Shown here in pieces: positions 1 through 13,853 of a DNA stretch of 44,126 nt (position 1 is the stretch's first letter; each line of letters opens with the position of its first letter). The stretch lies in assembly GCA_027596035.1 (NCBI GenBank), contig JADGJA010000091.1:1-44126 (forward strand), given 5' to 3'. The notes beneath the pieces were generated by a model that was not told the DNA's origin, did no database searches, and was given only the letters and a program-made list of their open reading frames with translations. The DNA is from Thoreauomyces humboldtii. Lineage: Eukaryota > Chytridiomycota > Chytridiomycetes > Spizellomycetales > Powellomycetaceae. The position numbers and the translations under genes were made by a program.

Positions 1-79
1 GGATAACCCCAACGCGCCCGCTGGCTCTGGTGCCCCCCCAGCCGCCGGCGGTGGTAGCGGTGCTGCTCCCAAGGAGTAG
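1..79 (+). CDS. 3' end of an unidentified gene (partial)
   Basis: A reading frame open from the window edge (first full codon at position 2) ends at TAG 77-79. The 25 visible residues form a Gly/Ala/Pro-rich tail ending in AAPKE. The regular codon use and compositional coherence suggest a real C-terminus rather than chance. Fungal 14-3-3 proteins often end in such a low-complexity tail, but that is only a guess; no domain is visible. The rest of the gene lies outside the window. Confidence 0.45.
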   Translation, partial: DNPNAPAGSGAPPAAGGGSGAAPKE

Positions 80-685
80 ATCAAGGTGCCAGAAATCCTG
101 CGGCAAGTTCGCATCCCCAACGGGGTACCTGCCTCGGTTGGGTAAAACCCCCCCAAAAAAAGCATCTTGCTCCTATATATGTTTTCCTGCCATGTCTTTC
201 TTGTTTCTTGGCAAATACAGGGCTCTGCTTTGTATACTTGGGTTGTATATTTGGTTCTGGCCCAGGTTCTGGCTTCTGCCTACGGTTTTGGTCGACAGCC
301 AATGCGGGCTGCTGGGAAGTTCTGACGAGATGCTCGGAGAATTGTTGCGTCTTCAAACAAGGTTCGTCAAATCACAAAGCCACATCACAGACACAAGCCA
401 TACCTCAAGCCCCACCGAAGATAGGAGGTTTTCTTTAGGAAGGGGATCGTCGCTGGTCTCTCTGCTGCTCCTATCTTGATCTTCTGCAGCAACCACTCTC
501 GCTGCAAGGCTGCGTCGGCAGACTTTGGGCTCCGTCATTCCGTCGGCCAATCTTGAGCTCGTCCATGCGCGAACCGTGAACGCTAGAGTAAAGAGTAACT
601 CGTCCTAGCGATACCCAATCAGCGCCGGCGCTGAAAAACGAGGAACCCGGAAGCAATCAATCGGTCTTTGGATTTACGACAGACA
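80..685. other. intergenic: 3' region of the first gene and MDM31 upstream region
   Basis: About 600 bp without a supportable gene. The reading frames here are short and overlap in all frames with no recognisable protein. A TATA-like stretch (ctatatatg) lies near 173-181, far from the MDM31 start, so it is not a convincing MDM31 promoter element. Confidence 0.5.
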
Positions 686-3245
686 ATGCGTGGCGCGATA
701 CAACAATGTGCTCGAGGGTGGCCACGGGCTTCTTTCGGCACAGGAACCTTCTGCGGACCTGGATCGGGGAGTAGAGTCTTCAGCATCCTTATCTCAGCTC
801 GGCTGGTCCCGCCTTTCGTCAGGCAGAGGCCCCTTCTGCATTCATCGTTTTTGACCATCATAAAGACCTTGCCGTCACGATCAGCTTCATTTTCACGTTT
901 CTCAATGCATCAACCGCCTCATGCATATGCTATCACGGCCCGTACCGACTTATGCTGCATCGGGATCAATCCGTCTCATCCGTTCACACGTCATTGGGCT
1001 TTGCTCGGAGGGATAAGGTCTTTCCGTCCTTTCTTGCATCCTTCTCGACTCGGGACATCACGCTGGCACTCTCAACATTCATCTGCAAAGGGCTCTCCAT
1101 CATCCATACCGCCTTCACCACCTTCATTATCATCATCATCAGCATCTGAAACGACTTCATCACATCCTTCATCACCACGGTCTTCACCATCATCTGCCGC
1201 GGCAGCGGCTCTTGGGTCAGTCACCCAGTCATGGCGAGTGGCTCGCGCCGAACTGCTCGACAGTGTCAGCGGTTTCTGGCCACGGCTGCGTCTTCGCATC
1301 CGTCTGTTTCTCATGGGCTCGCAAAGACCGTGGCGAGCTGACGACATCTTCGCCTTGTTCTCTTGGATCTTCATGGGGCATACCCTTTTCCTACTTGTCG
1401 GCACGACAACGTTCCTCTCGCTACTTCTCGGCGTAGCAAATAGTTTGCAGTTTCAAAGTATGGTGAAGCCAGAAGCCACTTCGAATGCTGCTGCCGAACG
1501 CTCATTGACGGACTTTGCTTTATTACAGCCTACCTGGGCAAAGCCGTCAGTGACTACGTAACGGAGGAAACCGGAATGAAAGTCACGTTCGAATCTGCTA
1601 TCGTGCCTCGTTGGAAGGAAGGCGTCATCCGCCTCGAGAACGTGTCCATCGTTTGCAATGACCGAACGTGGACCGAGCTGAAAAACGAGGATCGTCACCG
1701 AAAGGGCCAGCGACCTTATGCGGAAGGCGAGCTGGACGTAAACTGGACATATTGGGACTTGACCTTCAGACATATAGACGTGACTCTGTCGCTTTGGAGG
1801 TGGTTAGATGGTATGGAAGGCGAGATGGAAGTGTCGAGGTTACCTGCAAAAGCATATTGACAGTGAGCTTTGTTGACAGGTAAAGGGCTTATTAAGGAAT
1901 GCAGTCTTAAGGGAGTCAGAGGCGAGATAGGTAAGCTTTTACAGACCCGACCAGGAGTCTGGGTCTTTCACTGACATATGGTTCTTTAGACCGACGACAT
2001 GTCGAGTGGCCGGAAGACTGGGTTCCAAAGCGCCGGGACCCACAGGCCGGTGACTTTGAGATGGACCGTTTTGTTGTGGAGGACCTGCTCGTAACCATCC
2101 GAAATCCCAAGTTCCGCCCTTACAACTTTTCGATTTTCACGGCAGAGATGCCACAGCTCCGGAAGCACTGGCTTCTCTACGATCTGATGCGCGCTGACAT
2201 CATGAACGGGGCGTTCGACAACTGCTTGTTCAGCGTGCACAAACCGCAGAGACCCGAGATTGCGCTTGCTGCTGGCGAAGGCTCTTCGCAATGGGGCAAA
2301 ACGGTGAGCTCGGGGATTATGAGCAACTGGACGAGATTCATATCTTGATTGATGTTTATTGTTCGACAGAGCCATCTCAAGTTGAACGGACTTCCGATCG
2401 ATCATCTCAACGCCGGAGTCGAAGGTCCGCTCGGTTGGATCACGCGGGGATACCTGGACATCGACTTGCAACTACTTTTCCCTCAGACGGACAATGACGA
2501 CTTCCTCACCATCATCCGAGATGAGCTCGAGGATCTGACGGACGTCGCTCGAGACAAGATCGAAGCTGTCATCTCCCGCCATCCAGAGACCGAGAGCCGT
2601 CATCAGAGCTCCATCGTTCGACACTATCGGTCAAAGCACGATGACAACTCGTCGGAAGGGATGCAGGGTGAGGAGGATCATCCGACGTTCTATTCGGACG
2701 GGTCACCCAACGTGCGTTTGCCCGCATCTTCGCCTTCTCCGTCTGCTCCTTCCATGGTCATGGTCTGGAACGTGAGGCTGAACGACCTCAAGGCGTCAGT
2801 CCCGCTTGTGTCTCCGCACATCTCGTATCTCAGCAGTGCTCTGATTAGACCCATCGTCGGGTATCTGAACGCGGTGAAGACTAGCATCTCGATATCGTTC
2901 CGCGCCAAGATGGACGTTGTAAGTAGTTCGGTTGGTCACTCCACTCTATGCTCCCGTATTATTCTATGCTAACCTTGTCTTCTTTTGCAGTCAAACTACG
3001 AAGGTGCCTGGACAATATACCAAGCCTCGCTAACCGAGGTCCTAGGCGAGGAAGTGGGACGTGCTCTCACACAGCTCGTTACAGAGCAGCGGGGACGGCA
3101 CCTCAAGCGCGTCGCTACCTGGTCTCTACAGAGCGTCACGCGAAATCTAGCGGCCCTGGTGGAATACGCGAGAGGTGTCCGCGGCTGGAGGGAATGGAAT
3201 GAGGGTGGGAATTCGGCGAGCGGAGGAGCTGCATGGTTTGGGTAG
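686..3245 (+). CDS. MDM31: MDM31-family mitochondrial inner-membrane protein
   Basis: Six exons: 686-1457, 1529-1810, 1880-1930, 1990-2303, 2370-2918, 2991-3245; all phases agree and give 740 aa. The start is ATG 686, because the frame upstream opens only with TTG. The N-terminus is Arg/Ser-rich with few acidic residues, like a mitochondrial presequence, and is followed by a Ser-rich stretch. A membrane segment at about residues 230-255 (WIFMGHTLFLLVGTTTFLSL) leads into the family block with TGMKVTFESAIVPRWKEGVI, WPEDWVPKRRDP and GWITRGYLDIDLQLLFP. Known Mdm31/Mdm32 proteins span the inner membrane, face the intermembrane space and are needed for normal mitochondrial shape, mtDNA inheritance and lipid balance. 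The last exon carries the conserved C-terminal helix region. The gene is convergent with the bL19m gene, with 191 bp between the stops. Confidence 0.9.
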
Positions 3246-3436
3246 TCTCCCATTGCATTGCATTAGACTTAGGGATCTTTCAAAAAGACTGGTCAATACA
3301 TATACCACACCCTCCTTCCTGCGCCCTCCATGTAGTTCGTTGATCAAACAGGACAGAATGCTTGCACCCACACCGCATCTAATATCTGTATGTGTGGTGA
3401 AAGAAATTTGCGAGAGAAGCCTTCCTTCCTCCAGTC

Positions 3437-4227
3437 TCATCGCCCCTGCATCGCCTTCGCCTTCCTCTCCTGTTCCCTGTCCCTGATGACCATCTCGTCG
3501 ATCTTGGTAAAGCCGAGCGGGGAAGCGGACGGCTTGTCGCGCAGGTAGTACATCGTGTCACCCGTCACGACGCCCGTGACGCGCTTGAGGACCTTGATCC
3601 TCTTCACGCTAGGCGAAAAGATGGGAAAGACCATCTCGACGCCCGTACCTAGGACGTAGTTCCTGACGATGATGTTGGACATGACGCCCTTTCGACGGAT
3701 GGCGATGAGGACTCCGGCAAAGACCTGAGTGCGTGGACGGGATCGGGACGTGACCTGTTCCACCAGGAGGACGGATCCGGGTTCGATGGCGTCGGGGGAT
3801 CCGGGACGGAAGAGTTCGGCTCGTCTGTCCAGGTCCAGTCGGGTTCGCATCTCGACGTCGATCTGACGGAGGAGACGTGCTCCGTGGTATCGACCTCGTG
3901 GGTCGTAGGGAAGTTGGAGGTCCTTCGGGGAGAGACCGCGAAGGTCGGGAAGCGGACCGGTGGCTGGACGGGGGAAGAAGGGTGGAAGTGGAGGTTCAAC
4001 TTCCTCTTCTTGTCCTGATGGTGGAAACAAGGAATCTATGTAAGCGTTTGACTCCTCCGACGTACGAGGAGACGGGAAGCCGGTGACTTGCCTCCTTTTC
4101 GGGGTGTAGCGTAATGCCTGCAAGATACCACCACCGCGGGTGAGCAGGATGCTTGGATCCCCGACGCTGCTCTTGAGGCCAGTGCCCCGCCGAGTCTTGA
4201 GAGTAACCTTGGTGGTGCTGAGTTCAT
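3437..4227 (-). CDS. MRPL19: mitochondrial large-subunit ribosomal protein bL19m
   Basis: The C-terminal part is typical bL19: SRPRTQVFAGVLIAIRRKG, SNIIVRNYVLGTGVEMVFPI, FSPSVKRIKVLKR and YYLRDKPSA, with the stop at 3437-3439. The N-terminus starts at ATG 4227 (MNSAPPRLLSRLGGALAS, then RHYATP), a clear mitochondrial presequence. The two lie in different frames, so an intron is required between about 4074 and 4015. The best fit uses acceptor TCAG ending at 4015 with a phase-1 donor at 4073 (GTCTCC, 59 nt intron, CTTAC branch, 243 aa) or at 4061 (GTCGGA, 47 nt). Both donors are weak; the strong GTACGT nearby gives the wrong frame. The protein lies in the mitochondrial large subunit near the intersubunit face. 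Function is firm; the exact junction is not. Confidence 0.85.
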
Positions 4228-4700
4228 TGTGGTGAGAAGATCTGGCTTTGTGGGTTTCCTGTGAGAGACGGGATGAGGGAGGTCAACGCAACCTTTCTGC
4301 AAATGGACCGGCACGCCACGTTTGACAGCGTCCCCCTTACAACAGACGAAGTGCCGGATCAGGGCTGAGGGATGGATGCGGTTTGAAGGCGAAGGATATA
4401 CAGGTACGACACACAGAAGGAAGAGCACGAAAGGGAGGGAAGTTCTTCGAAGCCCATGCCTTATCCTGCATCCTCTAGTTCTATGGAGTGGCGTTCCCGT
4501 TACTGTTACTGACCGATGCCTCCAGACTTGGGGATCATGATGAATCGAACGTGGAAGGCTGCCACGTCTACTTTCCAGAGTTTATCGACAATGCGCCAGT
4601 TTATCTGTCATCACCATTACCCTCAGGCAAGACCAATGAGTCTTTCCGAAAGCGAACGAGGCTGATGTAGGCGTTGGAGCAAGCTACACAGAATCTCTTA
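4228..4700. other. intergenic: upstream of the bL19m gene, downstream of the TDA10-like gene
   Basis: 473 bp between two minus-strand genes. On the minus strand just before the bL19m ATG, a pyrimidine-rich CTCACAG occurs and could be a 5'UTR intron acceptor, but no donor can be fixed. No protein-coding gene is supported. Confidence 0.4.
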
Positions 4701-5681
4701 TCATTCATGTAGGACTTCCCTTTTCTCCCCAATCGTGATCCGCCGATATGAATCCCTCGACTGAGGCCACCCATCCTCAAGCAGACCATCGAGACCAATG
4801 ACATAACCCGGCATGAAACGATCGACGAAATCGTCGACCTGGTCCTGGGTTAAACCTCGCCCCGTCTTCCGCCACGAATCCCTCTCCTGCTCCCTCCTCC
4901 ACTCGTACACGTAGCGCAAATCGTGCGTATGCACGTGCAGCAGAGCGTCCAGACGATCCGTAATGCCACTCCTGTATCCGTGTAAAGCCTCGTTGACGAG
5001 AGCGATGTGTGATGGCGGGTATCTTTGCATGGCGGGCAGGACGGATCGCAACGATGAAGCGATGGTCTGGATATTCGGATCCAGTAGCTCCTCTAGCCGC
5101 GAAGGCGAGGCTGGAGGGAAGCCCACGCACCAACCCTCCAAAAGGACGATGTGGAAAGGACCCCGTACAGATGTCCACTCCTTCTCGTTCACGCGATCCC
5201 CGCGCCCTTGGTGCAAGGTCTTGTCATACCGCGGAATGCGAACCTCTCCACGGTTACGATGGGAGTCCAGAATCTCGTCGAGTACGCGGTGCGCCAGTTG
5301 GAAATCGTGCGTTCCGGGCTCCCCTCTAAACTGGTACAGCTTGTTGGTGGGATCTCGGAACGCCAGAAGATCTTGGTCGAGTTTTGTCAAGTACAGATCA
5401 TCAATCGACAAGGACAACACAGACAGTTTGAGAGACGAGAATCTCTCGCAAAGCAGTTCCGTTAGTGTCGTCTTTCCAGAACCTTGAGGTCCCAGGATGC
5501 CGACAAACAAGGGCGTGAGCGGAAATGCAGGTGAGCCGCAATTGGTCGTGACAGTCTCTGGTCGTTTTATTTTGAGCCAATGAAGTATCTGGGCACTGGC
5601 AATGCTGTACAGTGTCTCCGATTCAAGCTTGGACATGATGCAGGAAGGTTGGTGCGATGACTGCTTTAGTGCGTGGAGCAT
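4701..5681 (-). CDS. TDA10: TDA10-like P-loop ATP-dependent kinase (glycerate-kinase-like fold)
   Basis: Single exon. There are two in-frame ATGs: 5681 (326 aa) and 5636 (311 aa, MSKLESETLYSIA). The second looks like the more usual family start; the longer form adds a short hydrophilic extension. A Walker A loop GPQGSGKTTL sits near residue 70 of the long form. It is followed by the family block SIDDLYLTKLDQ, then FRGEPGTHDFQL, and LLEGWCVGF as the Walker-B-like strand. The yeast homolog (YGR205W/Tda10) has an adenylate-kinase-like nucleotide fold related to phosphoribulokinase, uridine kinase and D-glycerate 3-kinases. The true substrate in fungi is not established, so none is assigned here. 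The length matches the family; no break is seen. Confidence 0.85.
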   Translation of the reverse strand: MLHALKQSSHQPSCIMSKLESETLYSIASAQILHWLKIKRPETVTTNCGSPAFPLTPLFVGILGPQGSGKTTLTELLCERFSSLKLSVLSLSIDDLYLTKLDQDLLAFRDPTNKLYQFRGEPGTHDFQLAHRVLDEILDSHRNRGEVRIPRYDKTLHQGRGDRVNEKEWTSVRGPFHIVLLEGWCVGFPPASPSRLEELLDPNIQTIASSLRSVLPAMQRYPPSHIALVNEALHGYRSGITDRLDALLHVHTHDLRYVYEWRREQERDSWRKTGRGLTQDQVDDFVDRFMPGYVIGLDGLLEDGWPQSRDSYRRITIGEKREVLHE

Positions 5682-6013
5682 CTTGTGAGATCTTGCATGG
5701 ACTCGGTTTGAACGAAACCGAACAGCTGCGCCACTTCAGACCGTCCGCTGGATTCTCGATGCAGCGAAAAACAGTAATAAACAGGAATCGAGCTTCAAAA
5801 GACCGTCTTTGAAGGGAAAGAAAGGTCTCATTCTCCTCGTCGGCAGTTCCGTCGATCAGTGCAAAAGTAGTTGACTGAAATTATGCAAAAAAAAAAAAGG
5901 TCTTTCGATCCCTCAACGGCACTTCCTCCGAAAAGCCTAACTAGCGTCGGATGCACAGGCGGCCGGCCAATCCAATAATGGAAAATGAATAAAGGCCGCG
6001 CGAGATGCTGTCG
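5682..6013. other. intergenic: promoter side of the TDA10-like gene
   Basis: 332 bp with no supported gene. It contains a 12-base A run near 5885-5896 on the plus strand. In the direction of the TDA10-like gene this is a T run about 200 bp upstream of its start, like the poly(dA:dT) nucleosome-poor tracts common in fungal promoters. Confidence 0.4.
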
Positions 6014-6364
6014 CTACTTCCGCATTTCCTCTGCGACCTTGCGACACTGGTTCTCGCCCCACCGCCTTAGATCGATCCTAGCGTGATCATCTCCGGCTCC
6101 GCCGCCCTTGGTCAGCTCTCGGATCATGTCCGCCGCTTTCTCCGCAACGGTCTTGGCCTTCCCATGACCGGCATCGTGAAGGTGGGGAAAAGGGTTGGTG
6201 TCGGAAGCGAACGATGGGGCCGAGTTTGGCTGCGCAGGGGTTGGTGGCCTCGAGTCGGTAAGGGGGATCTCTTGCGAGTGATGGTATGTCTGGTGTCGAG
6301 GGATGGCGTGGCCTAGGGTCAAACGAGAAAGGACTCTACGCGAGGTGACAGCAGCGATTAGCAT
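6014..6364 (-). CDS. small mitochondrial-type protein of unknown function
   Basis: Single exon of 116 aa from ATG 6364; the frame further upstream opens only with TTG. The N-terminus (MLIAAVTSRRVLSRLTLG) is hydrophobic and Arg-rich without acidic residues, as in a mitochondrial presequence. The middle is Pro/Ser/His-rich. The C-terminal half is a charged helix-like segment (KTVAEKAADMIRELTKGGG, later RRWGENQCRKVAEEMRK). I do not recognise a family. Its compositional coherence, ATG context and place between two genes on the same strand support it as real. Transcript or ortholog data would be needed to settle it. Confidence 0.55.
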   Translation of the reverse strand: MLIAAVTSRRVLSRLTLGHAIPRHQTYHHSQEIPLTDSRPPTPAQPNSAPSFASDTNPFPHLHDAGHGKAKTVAEKAADMIRELTKGGGAGDDHARIDLRRWGENQCRKVAEEMRK

Positions 6365-6577
6365 GGTTCTGAACAGATGGAGCAATGTCTTGCAAGATGT
6401 CAAGATGTCGTGGACGCGTAGATCCCGTCGTTCTGCACCCCGTCGTTTCGATAGCTGGTTCTTGTTTGCGCAACACGAAGCTCATCGAGCAAAATAGTGT
6501 CCAGGTGTGTGTATTCCAAACCAAAAGGATCTCTATGTACATGCACAAGCAAAAGCGGTCCAACATTCCTTCCTTTT

Positions 6578-7525
6578 TCAACAGTAGTTTTCCCCGGGCC
6601 TGGAGCCTACAGGCATCGTCCTCGTGGAATCTCCACGGTATATGCCATTGTGGTGCCCGGGTGAGGTGTAAACGGACTGCCGCACGTCTGCCGTGAGGGT
6701 GGCCAGGTAACCGACAAAGATGAAAGCGACGACCCATTCGCAGACTGCCGACGTAGACTGCTCGTAGTTGCACTTTCTCTCGTCGGCGGTACCCCTCCAA
6801 TCGGTCTCGGGACAGATCTCCATGAGGACAATCATAGCAACAACGGCCACTGAAAAAGATATGAAGCAATGCTTAGTGATACGTTCATGAAGACTGAAAG
6901 GGGACCTCAACCATCCTTACCAATAGCAATCGAAAGTAAGATGGCCTTGACGACGAAACTGTGGGACAACGCCAACTTGTTCGAATGGTCATTTCGCAGA
7001 AGACGGATCTCCGCGCTCGTGAAGATTGCGCTGATGCTCAACGTGACCATGAAGATGAGGGTCAACGTCCAGTGGACGGTGCTGTGGTTGAAAGCGTCGA
7101 AGATCGACAGCCCGACAAGGGCGATGCATGCCAGGATGCCAAAGCACATTGAAAGAACGGCGTAGACCACTTCTCGCGTGCGCGTTTGAGTTGCGAGGCG
7201 GTGGCGGCGTCGTAGGACAAAGTCAGTGAAGAGCGAGAGGAGAAAGAAGCCGGATGTGACGCTGGTGCCAACGATGAAAATGGTTTTGTACTTGGCTCCT
7301 AGAATATGGGAAGTCTAAGGTTAGGATGGGAGGGAAGGGAGGAAAAGCGAAACGACCAAGGTGATATGACTTGCCCACGTCCGAGATATACACGATATTG
7401 GCCTCAGTCTGCTTGTAGTGGGGCACATCGTGTGTGGCCCACAGAATGAGCAGAGCTGCAATTGTTGCGAACCACGCTAAAGTGGCGATGAGCGGAATCC
7501 AGGCCCATCCGAGAAATCTTGACAT
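6578..7525 (-). CDS. Frag1/DRAM/Sfk1-family multi-span membrane protein
   Basis: Three exons: 7525-7375, 7298-6921, 6849-6578, giving 266 aa. The protein starts MSRFLGWAWIPLIATLAW and has about six hydrophobic segments. The loop after the first segment reads HDVPHYKQTEANIVYISDVG, the conserved signature of this family (P-x-Y and YISD-x-G), and the conserved AKYKTIFIVG follows directly after the splice. Intron 1 (7374-7299) has a GC donor (GCAAGT): it is the only junction that keeps the YISDVGA motif in frame. Intron 2 is normal. Family members include yeast Sfk1, which acts with the phosphatidylinositol 4-kinase Stt4 at the plasma membrane, and animal DRAM/Frag1 proteins of autophagy and GPI remodelling. 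Which role applies here cannot be told from sequence. Confidence 0.8.
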
Positions 7526-7928
7526 GATGGCAGGAGAAAAAGGTTTGTTGCGGAATGGAGACGTGCTTTTCAGATCCTGGGAAAAGCTTCCTGAGAAGAC
7601 TTGTATCAAGTGTTGTTCGTTGAGGGTGATTGGGCAGGCAATCGCGATTTTATCGTTTTGTTCAGTTTAAAGTCCGAAGTTAGCTACGTCATGACATTGT
7701 TGACTCGCGTCCGGGCGAGAATAACACCATGGTGAGAGAACAGATACCAGAGACCACCATGGTTTGAAGGAATCATGACGTTTTGTCAGTTCCAACGCCC
7801 AAAATAGATTGAAGCTCGCTCAAGCCACGCTGTCCAAAATGGTGCCGCAGAAGCCGCATAAATCGTAAACAACGGTTGCAATCATACGCGGCACCGGTCG
7901 TTCTCGCGGTATGCGGCAGAAGTACGAG
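7526..7928. other. intergenic: upstream of the Frag1-like gene, 3' of AFG2
   Basis: 403 bp between two minus-strand genes. The motif ccatggt occurs twice (about 7729 and 7757). I see no gene and no recognisable promoter element. Confidence 0.4.
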
Positions 7929-10955
<3,027 letters not shown>

Positions 10956-11270
10956 TCTTTTCGAGTAGCACGGAACGGATGCAGACCAGACTCTTATGAC
11001 ACTCTAGGCGTGGGAAGATTTTGACCCTTCAACCCTTATTGCAGCCGTCTCGACATGGCTGTTGGAGATGCAGTATATACAACCGTTGTGAGGAGGGGAG
11101 GGGAACGTCCGAATAGTCGGACATGACAACGCAAGACCTCTGTCGAAAGGGCCGAAGTCCGATTCGAAAGCCCAGCGCTCCGCCTTGCGTTCGCAGGGTG
11201 GACAAAGAGGCTTCCTCCTCATCGGACTCTTAGCATACGTTGAATGCATTGTTCACAATAAACTACCGGA
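10956..11270. promoter_or_regulatory. shared divergent promoter of AFG2 and the membrane protein gene
   Basis: 315 bp separate the two start codons on opposite strands, so both promoters must lie here. No clear TATA box is seen. There is no coding signal. Confidence 0.55.
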
Positions 11271-13301
11271 ATGAGCACCATACAGGCATCCAGAGAGATC
11301 GGCAACTCCAACGGCCTGGAAGCAGCACCTGAATCCTCTTCCTTGAGGCGACGACCGTCGGCACCCGACCTGGCCAACCACGCTTTCAACCATGATGCCA
11401 GATCGACCGGATCTCGTATGCAGAGTAAACACACCATTCGCGACAACCCACCAAGCGACTTTGATAAATGGCACCGGCACGAGTACCGTCTGGTGTCTGC
11501 AGCGGCCTCAGGAATACTCGGTGGGGTAGCGCTCGCGATAGTAAGTCATCTTGCGTCTGGAGCCACTGTTGCGAGTCAGGGCTGGTTCAACGCAGTAGGT
11601 GTGCCCTTTCCGCATCAGGGAGCTCTCGGTGGACTTGATACAACGTTTTTTCTAGATGCACATCGTTATTGGACTGCTCTGCATGGCCCTTGGACATTTT
11701 GGCACCCTCGTTACAATTTTCGCAACGAGAGCGTACGTCGCCTCTTCTCTTCTTGGAGACGATGGCATCTCCTTGAGTCACGTCGCCCTCGCGGTCACAG
11801 GCTCGTCGTGGTCGGCTTTGGAATGTCTCATCAACGATCGGTTCAGGCTTCGCAAGGACAAGGACCATGCAGCCGTCGGGCGTCGACCGAACGGGCTGCT
11901 ATTTTCTGCCATCATTAGGGCCGGGCTTGCCGTGGGGACGCCCCTCCTTCACGTCTTGCTGATTCTTGGAACCAATTTCACGTCGACCTTCTCGCCCGTG
12001 GCTCAGTTTCAATGTGATGTGCCCGACTACTCGCACGTGCTACCTATCAACGTCTCGACTTGGTCACGAGGCTTCGATTACCTCACGGCGGAAAAGCCTA
12101 CCAGTTCTCTCGCCACCGTAACAGGTACTGAGATCTATCTGGCAGGATGCCATGACGTTGACGGACACGATGAACTCGAAATTTTCGAGGTATATGGTAA
12201 GTGGGTTAGGTTCGGCACTGTGGTTCAGTCAGCTTATGAGGCTGTATCCTGACCTGTGACCGTTCAGAGACAGTTCAAGCTCTGCGGCTGCAGATAGAAT
12301 GCGGTGCACCGATTTCTGCTGGAAATTTGACGTACTCCGGAGCTTTCCCGGTTCCCGCTGGACAAACTGATATTGAAATTATCTTGGAATCGTTCACCTG
12401 TCAAAGTGACTTCTGGTCCGAAGAAGCTGTTAGGGTCCCTTGCTTGAGCTCTTGTTGATTCTCTTATACTTTTAGCATTTTGAATACGCAGCTGAACACC
12501 TTCGGTACCAACGCCTCGACCACCAACTGCGTCGCGTCCACACAGGGCGTCAAGATGTCGGGAATTGCAAACTTTTTACGCAAAGGCTTTTCTCGAGTGT
12601 GTCAGAACTTTGCGGCGGAAACCAATACTGTGGCAGCGAGCGATCCTAGCTACATGGCCTTGTTCGCTGCGTCTTTGCAGTCTGTGATGACCGTCACGGC
12701 GCGTTGGCCGCGCGACGCCTGGATGGGGGGCCTGGCGTTCGAGCTGTCTATGGACCCTCCATTCGTCGGGATCGTCACTGCCGCCGAATCTGAGCACATC
12801 GTCACTCGGTTCGTCGGGGGATTTCATCGCATGATCGCCGGCACGTATAACTCCCCGACTCAAATCGCATGTCCCGGAAGTGGAGATTTGGGAGCGGGTG
12901 TCATCTCGATCCCTCTCATCTCCCGAGCTCTCGGCATTGCGTTCGGAGCGATGTCCGTCGCAATTGCGGTGTACATGATTACAAGCGAACGCGACATCCA
13001 GCTCATCGTTTCGGCTCGCAACTATCGAAGAGCCATCTCAGCATTATGCGATCCACTTCGGTTCGCGACCATGCTGGACAGGACCGACGCCACGAGGAAC
13101 TTTTCCGAGATGTGTGACACCACTCCCGAGACCCTGGCGGTTGCGGGCTCGACCTTTTTGGTGGCGATGGGGGGTGACTGCGAGGTCGTGGGCTCAACGG
13201 GACATGCATGTATCACGACCGTCGAGAGCATCGACAGTTTCAGTGCAACAAAGACCTACAAGGGGCGATGCGAAAACCCTGAAGTACACACTGTTTTGTG
13301 A
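11271..13301 (+). CDS. unidentified multi-span membrane protein with a glycosylated extracellular domain
   Basis: Four exons are proposed: 11271-11540, 11656-12196, 12268-12415, 12476-13301 (594 aa). Introns 1 and 2 have GTAAGT donors. Intron 3 needs phase 2, and the only fitting donor is the weak GTCCGA at 12416, so that junction is the least certain. The N-terminus is hydrophilic and cytosolic-looking (RRRPSAPDL). Hydrophobic segments follow (SGILGGVALAI joined to MHIVIGLLCMALGHFGTLV, then RAGLAVGTPLLHVLLILG). Next comes a domain of about 250 residues with several N-x-S/T sites (NFTS, NVST, NLTY, NAST) and cysteines. A last segment (LGIAFGAMSVAIAVYMI) leads to a C-terminal tail of about 110 residues. 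I recognise no family; the layout resembles lineage-specific fungal plasma-membrane proteins. Confidence 0.7.
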
Positions 13302-13853
13302 ACCATTTTTGTCCCAGCCATTTCTTGGGTTTTCTTAAATCTTGATCTGCTTCCTCCCCTGCTGTTTGGATATGAGAGTTCACACAGGTAAGATATCGCT
13401 TTTGGCAGTCGACCATAACGGACCACGACGTCGTTGCGGTCTTCCTCCTGCCGTCGGGCTTCTAGCTGTCTCTATAGCTGCCTCGAAGGCAACTGCCGAT
13501 GGCAGCTATCAAATTCATGCCGGAGGGCATGACCGGAGGCCGGCGGCTGTGACAGGCTGGGGTGCTGAGCGGCCGCTGCTGCAAACTTGCGGCACCGCTT
13601 TCCTCAGGTTTTCGACAAAAAGTTTCTGCTCGACCTTCAGCCAGAAGTCTGTCCGTACAGTACATGAGCCCAGGCTGAAGCACGGACACGCTAACGCGCC
13701 GAAATGTTCGATACTTCAGCAAGAGGATGCTTTACAAAAGGATGCAGTACGAAAGCCCTTCCCTCATCCTCAAACACAACAACCGCTGCTCGACACTTTC
13801 GAATCCCTCAAACCAAACACATCTTCCTACACAACCACTTGACGCCGACCACG
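13302..13853. other. intergenic: upstream of the cupin gene
   Basis: 552 bp. An open frame runs through the 3' part in phase with the cupin, but its extra N-terminal sequence would destroy the signal peptide, so I treat it as 5' UTR and promoter. No separate gene is supported. Confidence 0.45.

Noticed and set aside
13342..13842. A 166-codon frame before the cupin gene
   Set aside because: Overlaps the cupin leader and has no recognisable features.
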